Shown: positions 1 through 9,747, counted from the stretch's first letter. The stretch: 64,000 bases of DNA from Actinocorallia sp039871655 (GCF_039871655.1 NZ_JBDPLZ010000004.1:558001-622000); one strand, 5' to 3'. Numbers and translations: made by a program. Notes: a model not told the origin generated them from the letters alone.

Positions 1-1683
1 CGGGTCCAGCGCTTCTGCACGGCGGCGGTGCTCGACGCCGAACTGGAGAACCCGCCGCTGTACGTCGTCACCCAGTACGTCCCCGGGCCGACGCTGGACC
101 AGGCGGTCCGGGAGAACGGGCCGCTGCGCGACGCCGACCTGGAGGGCCTGGCCGTCGGCATGGCGACCGCGTTGTCGGCCATCCACGCCGCCGGGCTGGT
201 GCACCGCGACCTCAAACCCTCCAACGTGCTGCTGTCACCGCTGGGCCCGCGGGTGATCGACTTCGGGATCGCCCGCACCGTGGACGGCGAGGGGCAGATC
301 ACCCGGACCGGGGCGATGATCGGGACCCCGGCGTTCCTGGCGCCCGAACTGCTGCGCCAGGAGCCGCTCACCCCCGCCGTCGACGTGTTCTCCTGGGGCT
401 GTGTGGTGGCCTTCGCCGCCAACGGCCGCTCGCCCTTCGAAGCGCAGACCCTCCCGGAGATCATCTACCGGATCAGCCAGGGCGACCCGGTGCTGGACGG
501 CCTCGAGGGCCGGCTGCGGACCATCGTCGAGCAGGCCCTCAACAAGAACCCCCGGCTGCGCCCCACCGTCCCGCAACTGCTGGCGTACCTGATGGGCCAG
601 CCCGCCGTGGCGCCCGAGCAGGCCGTCCAGAAGGTCGAGACCATCTGGCAGCAGCACCCGCCCGCGCCCGTCGCCCCCTCGTCCACCTTCCAGCCGACCG
701 GCGGGCCGGCGTTCACGCCGCAGCCGATGCGGCAGCCGGGCCCGGCGCAGCCCCAGCCTCCCCAGCAGCAGACCCCGCTGCCCTGGATGCAGCCCTCCCA
801 GCCTTTCCAGCAGCCTCCGGCCCAGCCGCAGACCCCCTACCCTCCGCAGACCCCGGTCCCGGCGCAGGGCCAGTGGGGAGGCCCGGCGCCGTCCTCCTGG
901 CAGCCGACCACGTCCGGTGGAGGCGGAGGCGGCGGCAAGGCCGTCCTGTACGGCGCGTTCATCGCCGTGGGCGCGCTGGTCGTCCTGATCGCCGCGCTGC
1001 TGGTGGTGCCCGCCAGCCCCCTGTACGTGTTGGGCGGCGGCGAGGAGGAGGAGACCACGAGGCGGTCGGCTCCTCCGGCGGCGCTGCACACCATCATCGG
1101 CCCCGACGACTTCAGCGACCGCTCGTCCGGCTTCCCCACGAACCTGGAGGCCGCCACCTACGACAACGGCAGGTGGCGTCAGCACACCCCGGACACGTCC
1201 GGCACGTACTGGGTGTGGCGCAACACCCTCAAAGACCCCGAGCAGGACCTCCTCCTGTCGGCCAGGATGCAGATCACCGAGGGTAACGAGGCGGGCAGCG
1301 CCGGTTTCCTGTGCTTCGGCGACGAGTCAGAGGGCGACAAGAACAACAACTACGAGCTGATGGTCGACCGCCAGGGCCACGCCCGCCTGGCCAAGACCAC
1401 CACCGGCACCCGCGCCGTCCTGGCCCGAGGCACCGTCCCGCCCCTGGGCGAGAGCGAACACCGCCTCCACGGCGTCTGCTCGGTGGAGGGGGCGACCACT
1501 CGCCTGGCCCTGTGGGTCGACGGCGAACTCGCCTTCGACCACACCGACACCACCTCCCCCTACACCGGAGGCCGCGTCGGTTTCGTCGTCCAGCGCGACG
1601 ACAGCAACTGGCCCGCCACCGTCGCCTACTTCGACGACTACCACCTCACCACCTTCGACCCCAAGGCCGGCCCCGCCGGCTGA
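1..1683 (+). CDS. Membrane Ser/Thr protein kinase with extracellular LamG-like domain, 5' end outside window
   Basis: This gene enters from the left edge; the frame is open from base 1, so the glycine loop and N-lobe lie outside. The visible C-lobe has the HRDLKPSN catalytic loop (codons about 68-75), the DFG motif (about 87-89) and an APE-like motif near codon 117. A Pro/Gln-rich juxtamembrane linker (about 210-300) and one membrane helix (about 313-338) follow. The roughly 200-residue extracellular part resembles concanavalin/LamG-like or DUF1080-type domains and could bind a carbohydrate or wall ligand. It is a PknB-class Hanks-type kinase that phosphorylates Ser/Thr of cytoplasmic targets. 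Its last 200 bp recur at 16483-16682. The kinase call is firm; the sensor's ligand is unknown. Confidence 0.93.
   Translation, partial: RVQRFCTAAVLDAELENPPLYVVTQYVPGPTLDQAVRENGPLRDADLEGLAVGMATALSAIHAAGLVHRDLKPSNVLLSPLGPRVIDFGIARTVDGEGQITRTGAMIGTPAFLAPELLRQEPLTPAVDVFSWGCVVAFAANGRSPFEAQTLPEIIYRISQGDPVLDGLEGRLRTIVEQALNKNPRLRPTVPQLLAYLMGQPAVAPEQAVQKVETIWQQHPPAPVAPSSTFQPTGGPAFTPQPMRQPGPAQPQPPQQQTPLPWMQPSQPFQQPPAQPQTPYPPQTPVPAQGQWGGPAPSSWQPTTSGGGGGGGKAVLYGAFIAVGALVVLIAALLVVPASPLYVLGGGEEEETTRRSAPPAALHTIIGPDDFSDRSSGFPTNLEAATYDNGRWRQHTPDTSGTYWVWRNTLKDPEQDLLLSARMQITEGNEAGSAGFLCFGDESEGDKNNNYELMVDRQGHARLAKTTTGTRAVLARGTVPPLGESEHRLHGVCSVEGATTRLALWVDGELAFDHTDTTSPYTGGRVGFVVQRDDSNWPATVAYFDDYHLTTFDPKAGPAG
1484..1683 (+). 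repeat. Kinase-tail repeat, copy 1
   Basis: The last 200 bp of the kinase gene align without gaps, at a constant offset of 14999 bases, with 16483-16682, including the TGA stop. Only a few substitutions separate the copies, mainly near the last codons. This copy is in its intact gene; the other is an orphan. Confidence 0.9.
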
Positions 1684-1769
1684 CCCGCCCCGCAAACGGG
1701 AACCGCCGGGCCGTCGCTATCGGGCGGCCTGACGTGTTCGTCGGGACAACAGGCGTCGGCGTTCTGGAT

Positions 1770-1788
1770 TGATGTAATGATTGCATCA
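1770..1788. promoter_or_regulatory. Palindromic operator upstream of the Fic gene
   Basis: TGATGTAATGATTGCATCA is a 19-bp inverted repeat with 9-bp arms and one mismatched pair. It lies just upstream of the -10 hexamer at 1792-1797 and covers the -35 region, where a repressor would block RNA polymerase. A dimeric regulator is the simplest reading; which one is unknown. Confidence 0.6.
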
Positions 1789-1791
1789 CTC

Positions 1792-1803
1792 TATTATTGC
1801 GGC
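1792..1803 (+). promoter_or_regulatory. -10 element of a leaderless Fic transcript
   Basis: TATTAT (1792-1797) is followed by exactly 6 nt and then ATG at 1804, so transcription would begin at the A of the start codon. No Shine-Dalgarno sequence is present. This sets the start at 1804 rather than the in-frame ATG at 1777, which lies inside the operator. Confidence 0.65.
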
Positions 1804-2943
1804 ATGTTGTTTCCCACCCCGTCCCTGCGCGTCGAGGATCGCCGAGTGCTCGATGAGATCGAGGTGATGCGGTACGAGTTGCGGCATCAGGTGCGCTCGA
1901 TCCCCGCGAAGTGGACGGCGGGCCTGCGGAAGTTCCTCACCGCGGACGCGGTGGCCGCCTCGAACTCGATCGAGGGATTCCGGGTCTCCACAGTCGACGT
2001 CGCGGACCTGATGGAAGGTGAACACGATGTCGAGGTGTCAGAGGAGAACCGCGAGGAGACACTCGCTTACCAGCGCATGATGACCTATATCCAGACCCTG
2101 CATGACGTGGAGGACTTCTCCTACGGCAAGGGGCTGTTGAACGGTCTGCACTGGATGCTGCAAGGGCACCGGCACAAGGCGGGAAAACTCGCCGGACAGT
2201 GGCGTAAGGGCCCCGTGTACGTCACCGACACCCGTGATCCGAGCATCGCCGCTTACACCGCGCCCGACGCACGTGACGTGCCCCGCCTGATGGCGGAACT
2301 CGTCGACTGGTTGAACGCCGCCGACGACGGCGCGCATCCGCTGGTGCGCGCCGCGATGGCGCACCTGCACCTGGTGTCGATCCATCCCTGGAGCGACGGG
2401 AACGGACGTATGTCACGCTCCCTGCAGACACTCATGATCGCCCGAGAGGGCGTCCTGGCGCCGGAGTTCTCCTCCATCGAGGCCTGGCTGGGCCGTCCGG
2501 GGAACACGTGGGAGTACTACCGGGAACTCGGTGCGCGAGGCCCGACCTACCGCCCTGATCAGGACGTCGCAGGATGGGTTCGTTTCAACCTCGTCGCCTA
2601 TCACCAGCAGGCTCAGACGGTGCGTAACCGTCTGGAACGATCCGGCCGGGTCTGGACGATCCTCGCGGACTTCGTCGATGGCGAACCCTTCGACGAGCGC
2701 GTGGTCTCAGCACTCCATGACGTCGCGATGAGCGGCCGTGTGCGGCGCCTGCGCTATGAGAACGCCGAAGGACTGAGCACGCAGCAGGCGCAACGAGACC
2801 TCCGTGATCTCGTGGCGGCGCGGGTGCTCGAATCGGTGGGCCGCACCAGAGCCCGCTACTACACGGCAGGACCTCGCTTTCCACAACGAGCGCTGGAGTC
2901 GGCACGAACACCCATGAGCCTGGCCGACCCCTATCCGGCCTGA
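1804..2943 (+). CDS. Fic/DOC family AMP-transferase with built-in inhibitory helix
   Basis: This is a 379-residue Fic protein. The catalytic motif HPWSDGNGRMSR (about 194-205) supplies the His, the phosphate-binding loop and the Arg that position ATP for transfer of AMP to a protein hydroxyl. An N-terminal (S/T)xxxE(G/N) motif, SNSIEG at about residues 53-58, is the autoinhibitory helix of class II Fic proteins, so no separate antitoxin is expected. The C-terminus looks like a winged helix, as in many standalone bacterial Fic proteins. The target is unknown. It lies alone between the kinase and the RHS gene, under the palindromic operator, in a slot whose borders recur around the P450 at 16.9-18.2 kb. 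Autoregulation by the winged helix is possible but unproven. Confidence 0.93.
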   Translation: MLFPTPSLRVEDRRVLDEIEVMRYELRHQVRSIPAKWTAGLRKFLTADAVAASNSIEGFRVSTVDVADLMEGEHDVEVSEENREETLAYQRMMTYIQTLHDVEDFSYGKGLLNGLHWMLQGHRHKAGKLAGQWRKGPVYVTDTRDPSIAAYTAPDARDVPRLMAELVDWLNAADDGAHPLVRAAMAHLHLVSIHPWSDGNGRMSRSLQTLMIAREGVLAPEFSSIEAWLGRPGNTWEYYRELGARGPTYRPDQDVAGWVRFNLVAYHQQAQTVRNRLERSGRVWTILADFVDGEPFDERVVSALHDVAMSGRVRRLRYENAEGLSTQQAQRDLRDLVAARVLESVGRTRARYYTAGPRFPQRALESARTPMSLADPYPA

Positions 2944-2998
2944 AAGGCGTCGATACGGTTCTCGGTGTCCAAGATCACGGAATTCCGTTTCCGCCTGC

Positions 2999-5900
2999 TT
3001 GGGGGGATTTGCCCACGCAGAAAGCGGTGTACGCCGCTGGAGGGCTGGGAGGGCTGTACCTGGTCGGGGCACTCGTGGCTTTCGTCGGGGCGTTCTCGCA
3101 GGAGGGACTCGCGGCGGGACTGCGGGCGTGATCGGCGCCGGCTTCCTCGGCGGCCACTGGCCCGGCCAGTCGCACTACAGCACCACCGACGGCACCGGCT
3201 ACGCCAACTTCTTCAACGGCACGATCTCGGACGTCGCCCTCTTCGACCGGACTCTCACCCAGCAGGAGATCACCCAGCTGCACGGGGCGGCCACCCAGTC
3301 GGCGGGCGTGCTGACCTCGATCACCACCCCGGAGGGCAGGACCCAGGCGAGCGTCGTCTACGACACGGTCACCGGGACCGTCACCAAGGTGACCGACAAG
3401 CACGGCGGCGTCTGGGAGATCTCGGCTCCGACCATGAACGGTTCCAGCAAGGTGTACCAGGCGTCGGTGCTCGGCTCCGCGCCCGCCTCCTATTACCGGT
3501 TCCGCGACCCGGGCGGCTCGACCAACGGGGCCAACGAGGTCAACTCCGGCCCCGCCATCTACTCCGGCACGACCCTCGGCGGCGAGGGACCGTTCACCGA
3601 CTCGACGGGCGCGGCCTTCAACGGCACCTCCTCCTACGTGCAGCTGCCGAACAGCAACCAGGTGCAGACCTCGCCGGGCTCCATCGAGATGTGGTTCAAG
3701 ATGCCCTCCGGCAACACGGCGGGCGGCGTCCTGTACTCCGAGCAGTCAGACCAGCTGCCAGGGGCCACCACTGCGACCGGAAACCGCGTCCCCGCGCTGT
3801 ACGTCGGCACCGACGGAAAGCTGCGCGGCAAGTTCTGGGACACCAACGGCACCGCGAACAGCACGATCACCAACGCCGCCGTCAACGACGGCAAATGGCA
3901 CCACGTCGTGCTGGCGGCCAAGTCCGACAGCCAGACCCTCTACCTGGACGGCGTCGAACAGAACACCATCAATGCCACCCTGCAGACCACCCAGGTGAAC
4001 TACGTGTACGTCGGCGCGGGCATGGCCGGCGGGACGTGGCCGCACGCGCCGACCAACACCCTGGGCTACTTCCCCGGCTCGATCGGCGAGTTCGCCTTCT
4101 ACCGCTCCCAGCTGTCCAAGGAGGCGGTCGCCGCCCACTACGCGGCTTCGAAGAACGCCAAGGGCCTCGCCCTGATGAAGACCGTCAACGTGAAGGACCC
4201 GGGCAACAAGACGACCTCTTATGAGTACGACGTGGCCGGCGGCTACAAGCTGATCTCCACGGTCGACGTCGACACCACCGGGTACGACGTGCGCGGCAAC
4301 AAGGTCTCCGAATCCTCCTGCCAGAACCAGGCCGCGAACATCTGCTCGACGAAGTACTACTCGTACTGGCCCGACGCCACCACCGAGCATCTGGCGCCGA
4401 ACCCGAAGAACGACGTCCAGCTCACCGAGCGCGACGGCCAGTCCAGCGGTCCGACCGACGACCGCTACCTGACCGTCAACCAGTACGACGACAAGGGCAA
4501 CCAGACCGAGATGGTCACGGCGCCGGTGCCGGGCTTCCCGGGCGGTCGGTTCACCAAGACCTCCTACACCGACGGCACCACCATCGCCGCAGCCGACGGA
4601 GGGTTCGCCCCGGCCGGCCTGCCCTACAAGGTGGTGCAGCCCAGCGGCGCCACCACGCTGACCAGCTACTTCAAGAACGGCGACATCGCCTCCACCACGG
4701 ACGCGGCGGGGCTCGTCACCAACTACACCTATGACGGGCTGGGCAGGAAGCTCACCGAGACCGTGGTCTCGAGCGCCTATCCCGCCGGGCTCACGACGTC
4801 CTACAAGTACGACTACCTGGGGCGGGTCATCGAGGAGCTGAGCCCCCCGGTCCTCAACCGGGTGACCGGCGCGATCCACACCTCCAAGAGCGTCACGACC
4901 CACGACCTCGACGGCAACGTCATCTCCCAGACCGTGTCCGACACCACGGGCGGCGACGCCTCGCGCACCAAGTCGTTCGTATTCGACAACCGCGGCCTGC
5001 TCACCAGCGCCACGGACGCGCTCGGCAACGTCGAGACGTACGAATACGACGGCTACGGCAACAAGACCGGCGTGCACGACGAGATGGGCGACTACACCGT
5101 CCACACGTACGACGCGAACGGTAAGTTGCTGACCACGACGCTGAAGGACTACACCGGGAACCCGAACAACCCGTCACAGCCCCAGGACCTGGTGATGGAG
5201 TCCCGCGCCTACGACCCGGCGGGACGCCTGGCCTCCGTCACCGACGTGGAAGGCGTCACGACCTCCTACACCTACACCGACGACGACCTCGTCGCGACGG
5301 TGACCAAGACCGCCACGGGACAGGGCCCTTACGTAGAGAAGTCCACCGTCTACAACGCGGCCGGCCACGTGGTCGAGGAGACCATCAACAACGGGGCGAC
5401 CAAGAGCACCCATGCGGTGGACGCGGTCGGCCGGGTCACCTCGACCACGGTCGACCCGGGCGGGGTCGGCCGGATCACCAAGGTCTCGTACACTCCGGAC
5501 GACAAGATCGCGACCACTTCCAGCACCGACGCCGGCGGTTGGCCCATCACCAAGTCCTTCACCTACGACCCGATGGGCCGGACGACCAGCGAGTCGATCG
5601 CCAGCGACGACCCGGGCCACCCGGTCGGCTGGTGGAGGCTGAACCAGAGCTCCGGCACCACCGTGGCCGACGCCTCCGGCACCGGTTACACCGCCGGAAT
5701 CAGCGGCAACGTCACCTGGGCCGACGACGCCGCGGTGTTCCCGGGAACGAACGGCCAGCAGATCGCCACGAACGGGCCGGTCGTGGACACCTCCCAGACG
5801 TTCCCGGTGTCGGCTTGGGTGAAGCTGAGCTCGATCCCGAACGGGAACGTGACCGCGGTGGCCCAGGACGGAAACCGGCAGTCGGGTTTCTACCTGCAGT

Positions 5901-8900
5901 ACTCCCAGGCGCAGAACAAGTGGGCACTGGTACGCCCGAACTCCGACACCGACAATGCCTGGGGCACCGACGCCCGCGGCACGAGCACCCCGGCGGCGGG
6001 CACCTGGACCCACCTGGTCGGTACCTTCAACGCGGCCGACGGGCAGATGAAGCTGTACGTCAACGGCACGCAGGAAGGAACCGCGACGGCGACGACCCCG
6101 TGGAACGCCACCGGCCCGCTGACGATCGGCCGCGGCAAGTGGAACGGCGGGGCGGCCGACGCCTTCCCCGGTTCGGTCTCCAACGTCCAGGTGTACAACC
6201 GGCTGCTGTCCGGGACCGAAGTGACGAACCTGCACACCAAGGGCCGCACCAGCGGGACCACGGCGTCCTTCACCAAGGCGACCACCCGCTGGAAGCTGGA
6301 CGAACGCGGCCTCGCCACCGAGATGACCGACCCAAACGGCAACGTCACCAACTTCGCTTATGACGAGGCCGGCCAGCTCACCACCACGGTGAGCCCGACG
6401 GTCAACGTTGAGACGGGGGGCGGCCAGCCGCTGCCGCAGCGCCCGACCGACCAGGTCGGCTACAACACCTTCGGCGAGGCCACCGAGCAGCAGGACGCCA
6501 ACGGCAACACCATCACCACCGCCTACGACGCGGAAGGCAGGAAGGTCTCCGAGACGCTGCCCTCCTACACCGCGCCGGGTTCCAGCACACCGATCACGTC
6601 GGTCTCCACCTGGACGTACGACGACAGCGGCGCGGTGCTCACCGAGACCGACGGAGCCGGGAACACCACCACCTACGAGTACGACCAGCTCGGCCACAAG
6701 TCCAAGATCATTGATGCCGAGGACGGAGTCACCACGATGGTGAACTCACCGGACGGCGAGGTCCTGTCGCTCACCACTCCGGAAGGCGTCCAGACCCAGA
6801 AGACCTACGACCTCCTGGACCGGCCGCTCACCACGACAGTGCTGGAACGCCACCCGTCCCCGACCGCGGTGACCACGACGTATTCCTACACGGCCTCGGC
6901 GCAGAACCCGGGCGGCGCGTTCCTGGCGTCCGAGACGGCTCCGGGCAACCTGACGACCACCTACGCCTACAACAAGCTCGGTGAGCGGACCTCCGTGACC
7001 GATCCTTCCAACGGCGTGACCAGCACCGTCTACGACCAAGAGGGACGCGCCGTCAAGGTCACCAATCCGGACGGCACCGCCAGGACAGTCGGGTACGACG
7101 TGCTCGACAACCCGACGACGACCAGGCAGTTCGACGTGGACGGCACGGTGCTGACCACGGTCACCGCCACTTACGATGCCGCGGGCCGCAGCCTGTCGAC
7201 GACCGACGCCAGGGGGCACACCACGACCCTGACCCGGGACGCCAACGGCCTGATCACAGCCCAGACCGAACCGGTCGACACCGGCGCCTCGATCACCATC
7301 AGCTACGGGTACGACGCGGAGAACAACCGCACCCGCTACACCGACGGTCGCGGCAACAACTGGATCTACGGATACAACGTGTGGAACCTGCGGGAGTCGG
7401 CGCTGGAACCCGCAACGACCGCCCACACCTCGACCGCGGATCGGCGCACCACCATCGCGTACGACGCGGCCAAGCGCGCGGTCACGCACACCCTGCCCGG
7501 CGGGGTGTCCACGACCACCAGCTACGACGGCCTGGACCGGGTGATCGGCCAGACAGGAAATGGTTCGGAGGCCGACACCGCGGAGCGCTCGTTCGTCTAC
7601 GACGGCGACGGCCGCATGGTGGAGGCGTCTACCGACGGCCTCAGCCTGTCCGTCCCGGCAACGGAGGAGAACTTCACCTACAATGACCGCGGCCAGTTGC
7701 TGACCGCTACAGGCTCGGCCGGGAACAGCTCCTTCATCTACGACACGGGCGGGCGGATGACCTCCGCCACCAGCGCCGCGGGCACCGTCGGCTACACCTA
7801 TGACAACGCCGGCCGCCTCTCGACCCTGAGCGACCCGGCAAGCGGCACCACCCTCACCTACGGCTACGATGTCCGGTCGCAGGTAACGTCGATCGATTAC
7901 GGCACGTCGAAGGACCGCACGTTCACCTACGACCGCCTGCACCGCCTCACCGACGACACCCTCAAGACCAGCGGAGGCACCACCCTGGCCTCCGTCGCCT
8001 ACGGGTACGACGCCAACGGCAACCTGACGTCCAAGAACACCACCGGCGTCACCGGAGCCTCGAACAACACCTACACCTACGACAGGGCCAACAGGCTCGC
8101 CTCCTGGAACAACGGCACCGCCACCACGGCGTACGAGTACGACGCCTCCGGCAACCGCACCAAGGTGGGTTCGAAGACCTTCACCTACGACGCCCGAGAT
8201 CAGCTGACCTCGGACGGAACCACCACCTACACCTACACGGCCCGAGGCACCCTCCTGACAAGGAACGGCTCCGGAACGGCGAACTTCACCTCGGACGCCT
8301 TCGGCCAGCAGGTGACCTCGTCCTCGACCGGTGGAACGCAGACCTACCAGCTCGACGCCATCGGCCGCACCCTCAAGGCGACCGGCCCGAGCGGAGCGGT
8401 CTTCTCCTACAGCGGTCTGGAGAACGACCTGGCCTCTGACGGCACCTCCACCTACACCCGGGCCCCCGACGGTTCCCTGATCGCTTCCAATGCGGCGACC
8501 GGAACGGCGGGTGCCGGAGTCCTGGCCTTCACCGACCAGCACGACGACGTGATCGCCTCCTTCACCGGAACCGGCACGGCCCTGACCGCATCGGCCACCT
8601 ACGATCCTCTGGGCAACGTCACCGCGGGCAGCGCCCCTCTCAGCCTGGGCTACCAGTCAGGCTGGACCGACCCGACCACGGGCCAGGTCAACATGTGGTC
8701 CCGCTGGTACAGCCCCGAAACCGGCCAGTTCCAGAACAAGGACACCGTCGAGACCGAAGCGGTCCCCAACTCCGCGGCCGCGAATCCCTTCGCCTACGTC
8801 GCCGGCAACCCCATGATCGGCACTGATGAGGACGGCCACTGCAGCTGGTGGAACGTCGCCTGCAAGGCCAAGCAGATCGTCGAGGCCGCCAAGCGCAAGG

Positions 8901-9511
8901 CGAAAGCCGAGCAAGAGGCCCGAGCCCGAGCCGAACGCGAGGCCCGCCAGCGCGCCGTAGTCGCCGCCGCAGCCTTGCGCGAAGCCATCCGCCAGGCGGC
9001 GGCCCGAGCCAGGATCCAGCAAGAGCTCCGCGTCCGCGCCGCCATCGGCCGCCGCATCCTCGACCTCCCCGCCGACTCCAAGGCCAAGCCCAAGCGGATT
9101 ACCCTGGCCAAGCCAGGCTTGGTGAGAGACGTCACCAAGACTGCGACTGTCGTTGTTAAAAACGCACACAAAACAAATAATAAGATGGTGGTTGGAAAGC
9201 GGTCTAGTAACGCGATAATGCCTAAGCAGGGTAAGGAATTCGCGCAGTGTATGGCAACTGCCAAGACCATGAAGAAAGCGGGGCCCACGAAGGCGTCTAC
9301 GATATGCGCGACCGTTGCTGAAATGGCGGTTTCTACGGTACAGGCGGTTCGCAAGGCATATGGGCCATGTAAAACGCAGGAGGATGACTGGAAGTGTGTC
9401 GACAATGGGACCTTCCAGAATGGACTGCAGCACGCCACCTGGATGGCGCTCATCACAATCCACTTCGGGCCAAAATTGCCCGACGGATCGGCGGGAATCA
9501 TGAGAATCTGA
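2999..9511 (+). CDS. RHS/YD-repeat polymorphic toxin with LamG domains, 5'-truncated
   Basis: This giant RHS-family protein probably begins as recognisable RHS sequence only near 3132. It opens abruptly on the tail of one LamG domain (about 3135-3295), has full LamG domains near 3490-4120 and 5620-6250, and dozens of YDxxGN-type repeats that would build a hollow RHS shell. The RHS-associated core ends near 8640-8830 (GQVNMWSRWYSPETGQF, then FAYVAGNP). After a basic, alanine-rich helix, GC content falls sharply from about 9150, as expected for an exchangeable toxin tip. No signal peptide or convincing start exists: the annotated start overlaps an unrelated membrane fragment. The frame stops at 9511, but the tip continues in another frame to 9747. 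The gene therefore looks truncated at the 5' end and broken, or frameshifted, at the 3' end. Confidence 0.85.
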   Translation: MGGFAHAESGVRRWRAGRAVPGRGTRGFRRGVLAGGTRGGTAGVIGAGFLGGHWPGQSHYSTTDGTGYANFFNGTISDVALFDRTLTQQEITQLHGAATQSAGVLTSITTPEGRTQASVVYDTVTGTVTKVTDKHGGVWEISAPTMNGSSKVYQASVLGSAPASYYRFRDPGGSTNGANEVNSGPAIYSGTTLGGEGPFTDSTGAAFNGTSSYVQLPNSNQVQTSPGSIEMWFKMPSGNTAGGVLYSEQSDQLPGATTATGNRVPALYVGTDGKLRGKFWDTNGTANSTITNAAVNDGKWHHVVLAAKSDSQTLYLDGVEQNTINATLQTTQVNYVYVGAGMAGGTWPHAPTNTLGYFPGSIGEFAFYRSQLSKEAVAAHYAASKNAKGLALMKTVNVKDPGNKTTSYEYDVAGGYKLISTVDVDTTGYDVRGNKVSESSCQNQAANICSTKYYSYWPDATTEHLAPNPKNDVQLTERDGQSSGPTDDRYLTVNQYDDKGNQTEMVTAPVPGFPGGRFTKTSYTDGTTIAAADGGFAPAGLPYKVVQPSGATTLTSYFKNGDIASTTDAAGLVTNYTYDGLGRKLTETVVSSAYPAGLTTSYKYDYLGRVIEELSPPVLNRVTGAIHTSKSVTTHDLDGNVISQTVSDTTGGDASRTKSFVFDNRGLLTSATDALGNVETYEYDGYGNKTGVHDEMGDYTVHTYDANGKLLTTTLKDYTGNPNNPSQPQDLVMESRAYDPAGRLASVTDVEGVTTSYTYTDDDLVATVTKTATGQGPYVEKSTVYNAAGHVVEETINNGATKSTHAVDAVGRVTSTTVDPGGVGRITKVSYTPDDKIATTSSTDAGGWPITKSFTYDPMGRTTSESIASDDPGHPVGWWRLNQSSGTTVADASGTGYTAGISGNVTWADDAAVFPGTNGQQIATNGPVVDTSQTFPVSAWVKLSSIPNGNVTAVAQDGNRQSGFYLQYSQAQNKWALVRPNSDTDNAWGTDARGTSTPAAGTWTHLVGTFNAADGQMKLYVNGTQEGTATATTPWNATGPLTIGRGKWNGGAADAFPGSVSNVQVYNRLLSGTEVTNLHTKGRTSGTTASFTKATTRWKLDERGLATEMTDPNGNVTNFAYDEAGQLTTTVSPTVNVETGGGQPLPQRPTDQVGYNTFGEATEQQDANGNTITTAYDAEGRKVSETLPSYTAPGSSTPITSVSTWTYDDSGAVLTETDGAGNTTTYEYDQLGHKSKIIDAEDGVTTMVNSPDGEVLSLTTPEGVQTQKTYDLLDRPLTTTVLERHPSPTAVTTTYSYTASAQNPGGAFLASETAPGNLTTTYAYNKLGERTSVTDPSNGVTSTVYDQEGRAVKVTNPDGTARTVGYDVLDNPTTTRQFDVDGTVLTTVTATYDAAGRSLSTTDARGHTTTLTRDANGLITAQTEPVDTGASITISYGYDAENNRTRYTDGRGNNWIYGYNVWNLRESALEPATTAHTSTADRRTTIAYDAAKRAVTHTLPGGVSTTTSYDGLDRVIGQTGNGSEADTAERSFVYDGDGRMVEASTDGLSLSVPATEENFTYNDRGQLLTATGSAGNSSFIYDTGGRMTSATSAAGTVGYTYDNAGRLSTLSDPASGTTLTYGYDVRSQVTSIDYGTSKDRTFTYDRLHRLTDDTLKTSGGTTLASVAYGYDANGNLTSKNTTGVTGASNNTYTYDRANRLASWNNGTATTAYEYDASGNRTKVGSKTFTYDARDQLTSDGTTTYTYTARGTLLTRNGSGTANFTSDAFGQQVTSSSTGGTQTYQLDAIGRTLKATGPSGAVFSYSGLENDLASDGTSTYTRAPDGSLIASNAATGTAGAGVLAFTDQHDDVIASFTGTGTALTASATYDPLGNVTAGSAPLSLGYQSGWTDPTTGQVNMWSRWYSPETGQFQNKDTVETEAVPNSAAANPFAYVAGNPMIGTDEDGHCSWWNVACKAKQIVEAAKRKAKAEQEARARAEREARQRAVVAAAALREAIRQAAARARIQQELRVRAAIGRRILDLPADSKAKPKRITLAKPGLVRDVTKTATVVVKNAHKTNNKMVVGKRSSNAIMPKQGKEFAQCMATAKTMKKAGPTKASTICATVAEMAVSTVQAVRKAYGPCKTQEDDWKCVDNGTFQNGLQHATWMALITIHFGPKLPDGSAGIMRI
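3009..3131 (+). pseudogene. Short membrane-protein fragment (TTG to TGA, 40 codons)
   Basis: A short frame from TTG 3009 to TGA 3131 encodes one hydrophobic helix containing ALVAFVGAFSQEGLAAG. Its central part is about 90% identical to 18192-18240 after the P450 gene, where the frame reads ALVAFVVAFSQEGLAVG. Conservation of the same frame in both copies suggests a once-coding segment, probably the tail of a larger gene cut at the RHS junction. The longer RHS frame reads through it out of register. It could also be a genuine small membrane peptide. Confidence 0.4.
3068..3116. repeat. 49-bp dispersed repeat, copy 1
   Basis: This segment matches 18192-18240 at about 45 of 49 positions. Together with the kinase-tail repeat it forms a pair of boundaries shared by the Fic slot and the P450 slot. 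Confidence 0.7.
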
Positions 9512-9747
9512 ACCCGAGCAAGAAAAATGCCGATGTTCATGAGAAGATGGACCTTGAAAACAATGAGATAGGCATCAAGTATGGGATTAAATTGAAGAAG
9601 GATTTCCGGTACAAGGACTGGAATAGATCGGCCGCTGAGGTTCTGAAGAGAATTCGATACGGCGATCCTGGCTCCTTCCAACCGGTGACGCTTAAGTGTG
9701 TCAAGAAGGGGAGGTTGGGTAACTGCAGGGAGAAATGGGTCTCCTAG
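9475..9747 (+). pseudogene. Frameshifted remainder of the RHS toxin tip (DUF6973-like)
   Basis: The RHS frame reads FQNGLQHATWMALITIHFGPK up to the AAAA run at 9472-9475. A shift of -1 there continues as IARRIGGNHENLN and MDLENNEIGIKYG to TGA at 9747. Joined, these give the H-A-x-W-x-A-L, H-E and M-D-L-x-N-N-x-x-G pattern that I associate with DUF6973-type domains. No frame carries the complete domain without the shift. Either a 1-nt change inactivated the tip, or A_AAA slippage makes two products. The family call is from memory of its motif. Confidence 0.6.

Noticed and set aside
2965..4224. A plus-strand frame of 419 codons overlapping the RHS gene
   Set aside because: The sequence is Arg/His-rich and out of frame with the LamG domain; it is a shadow.
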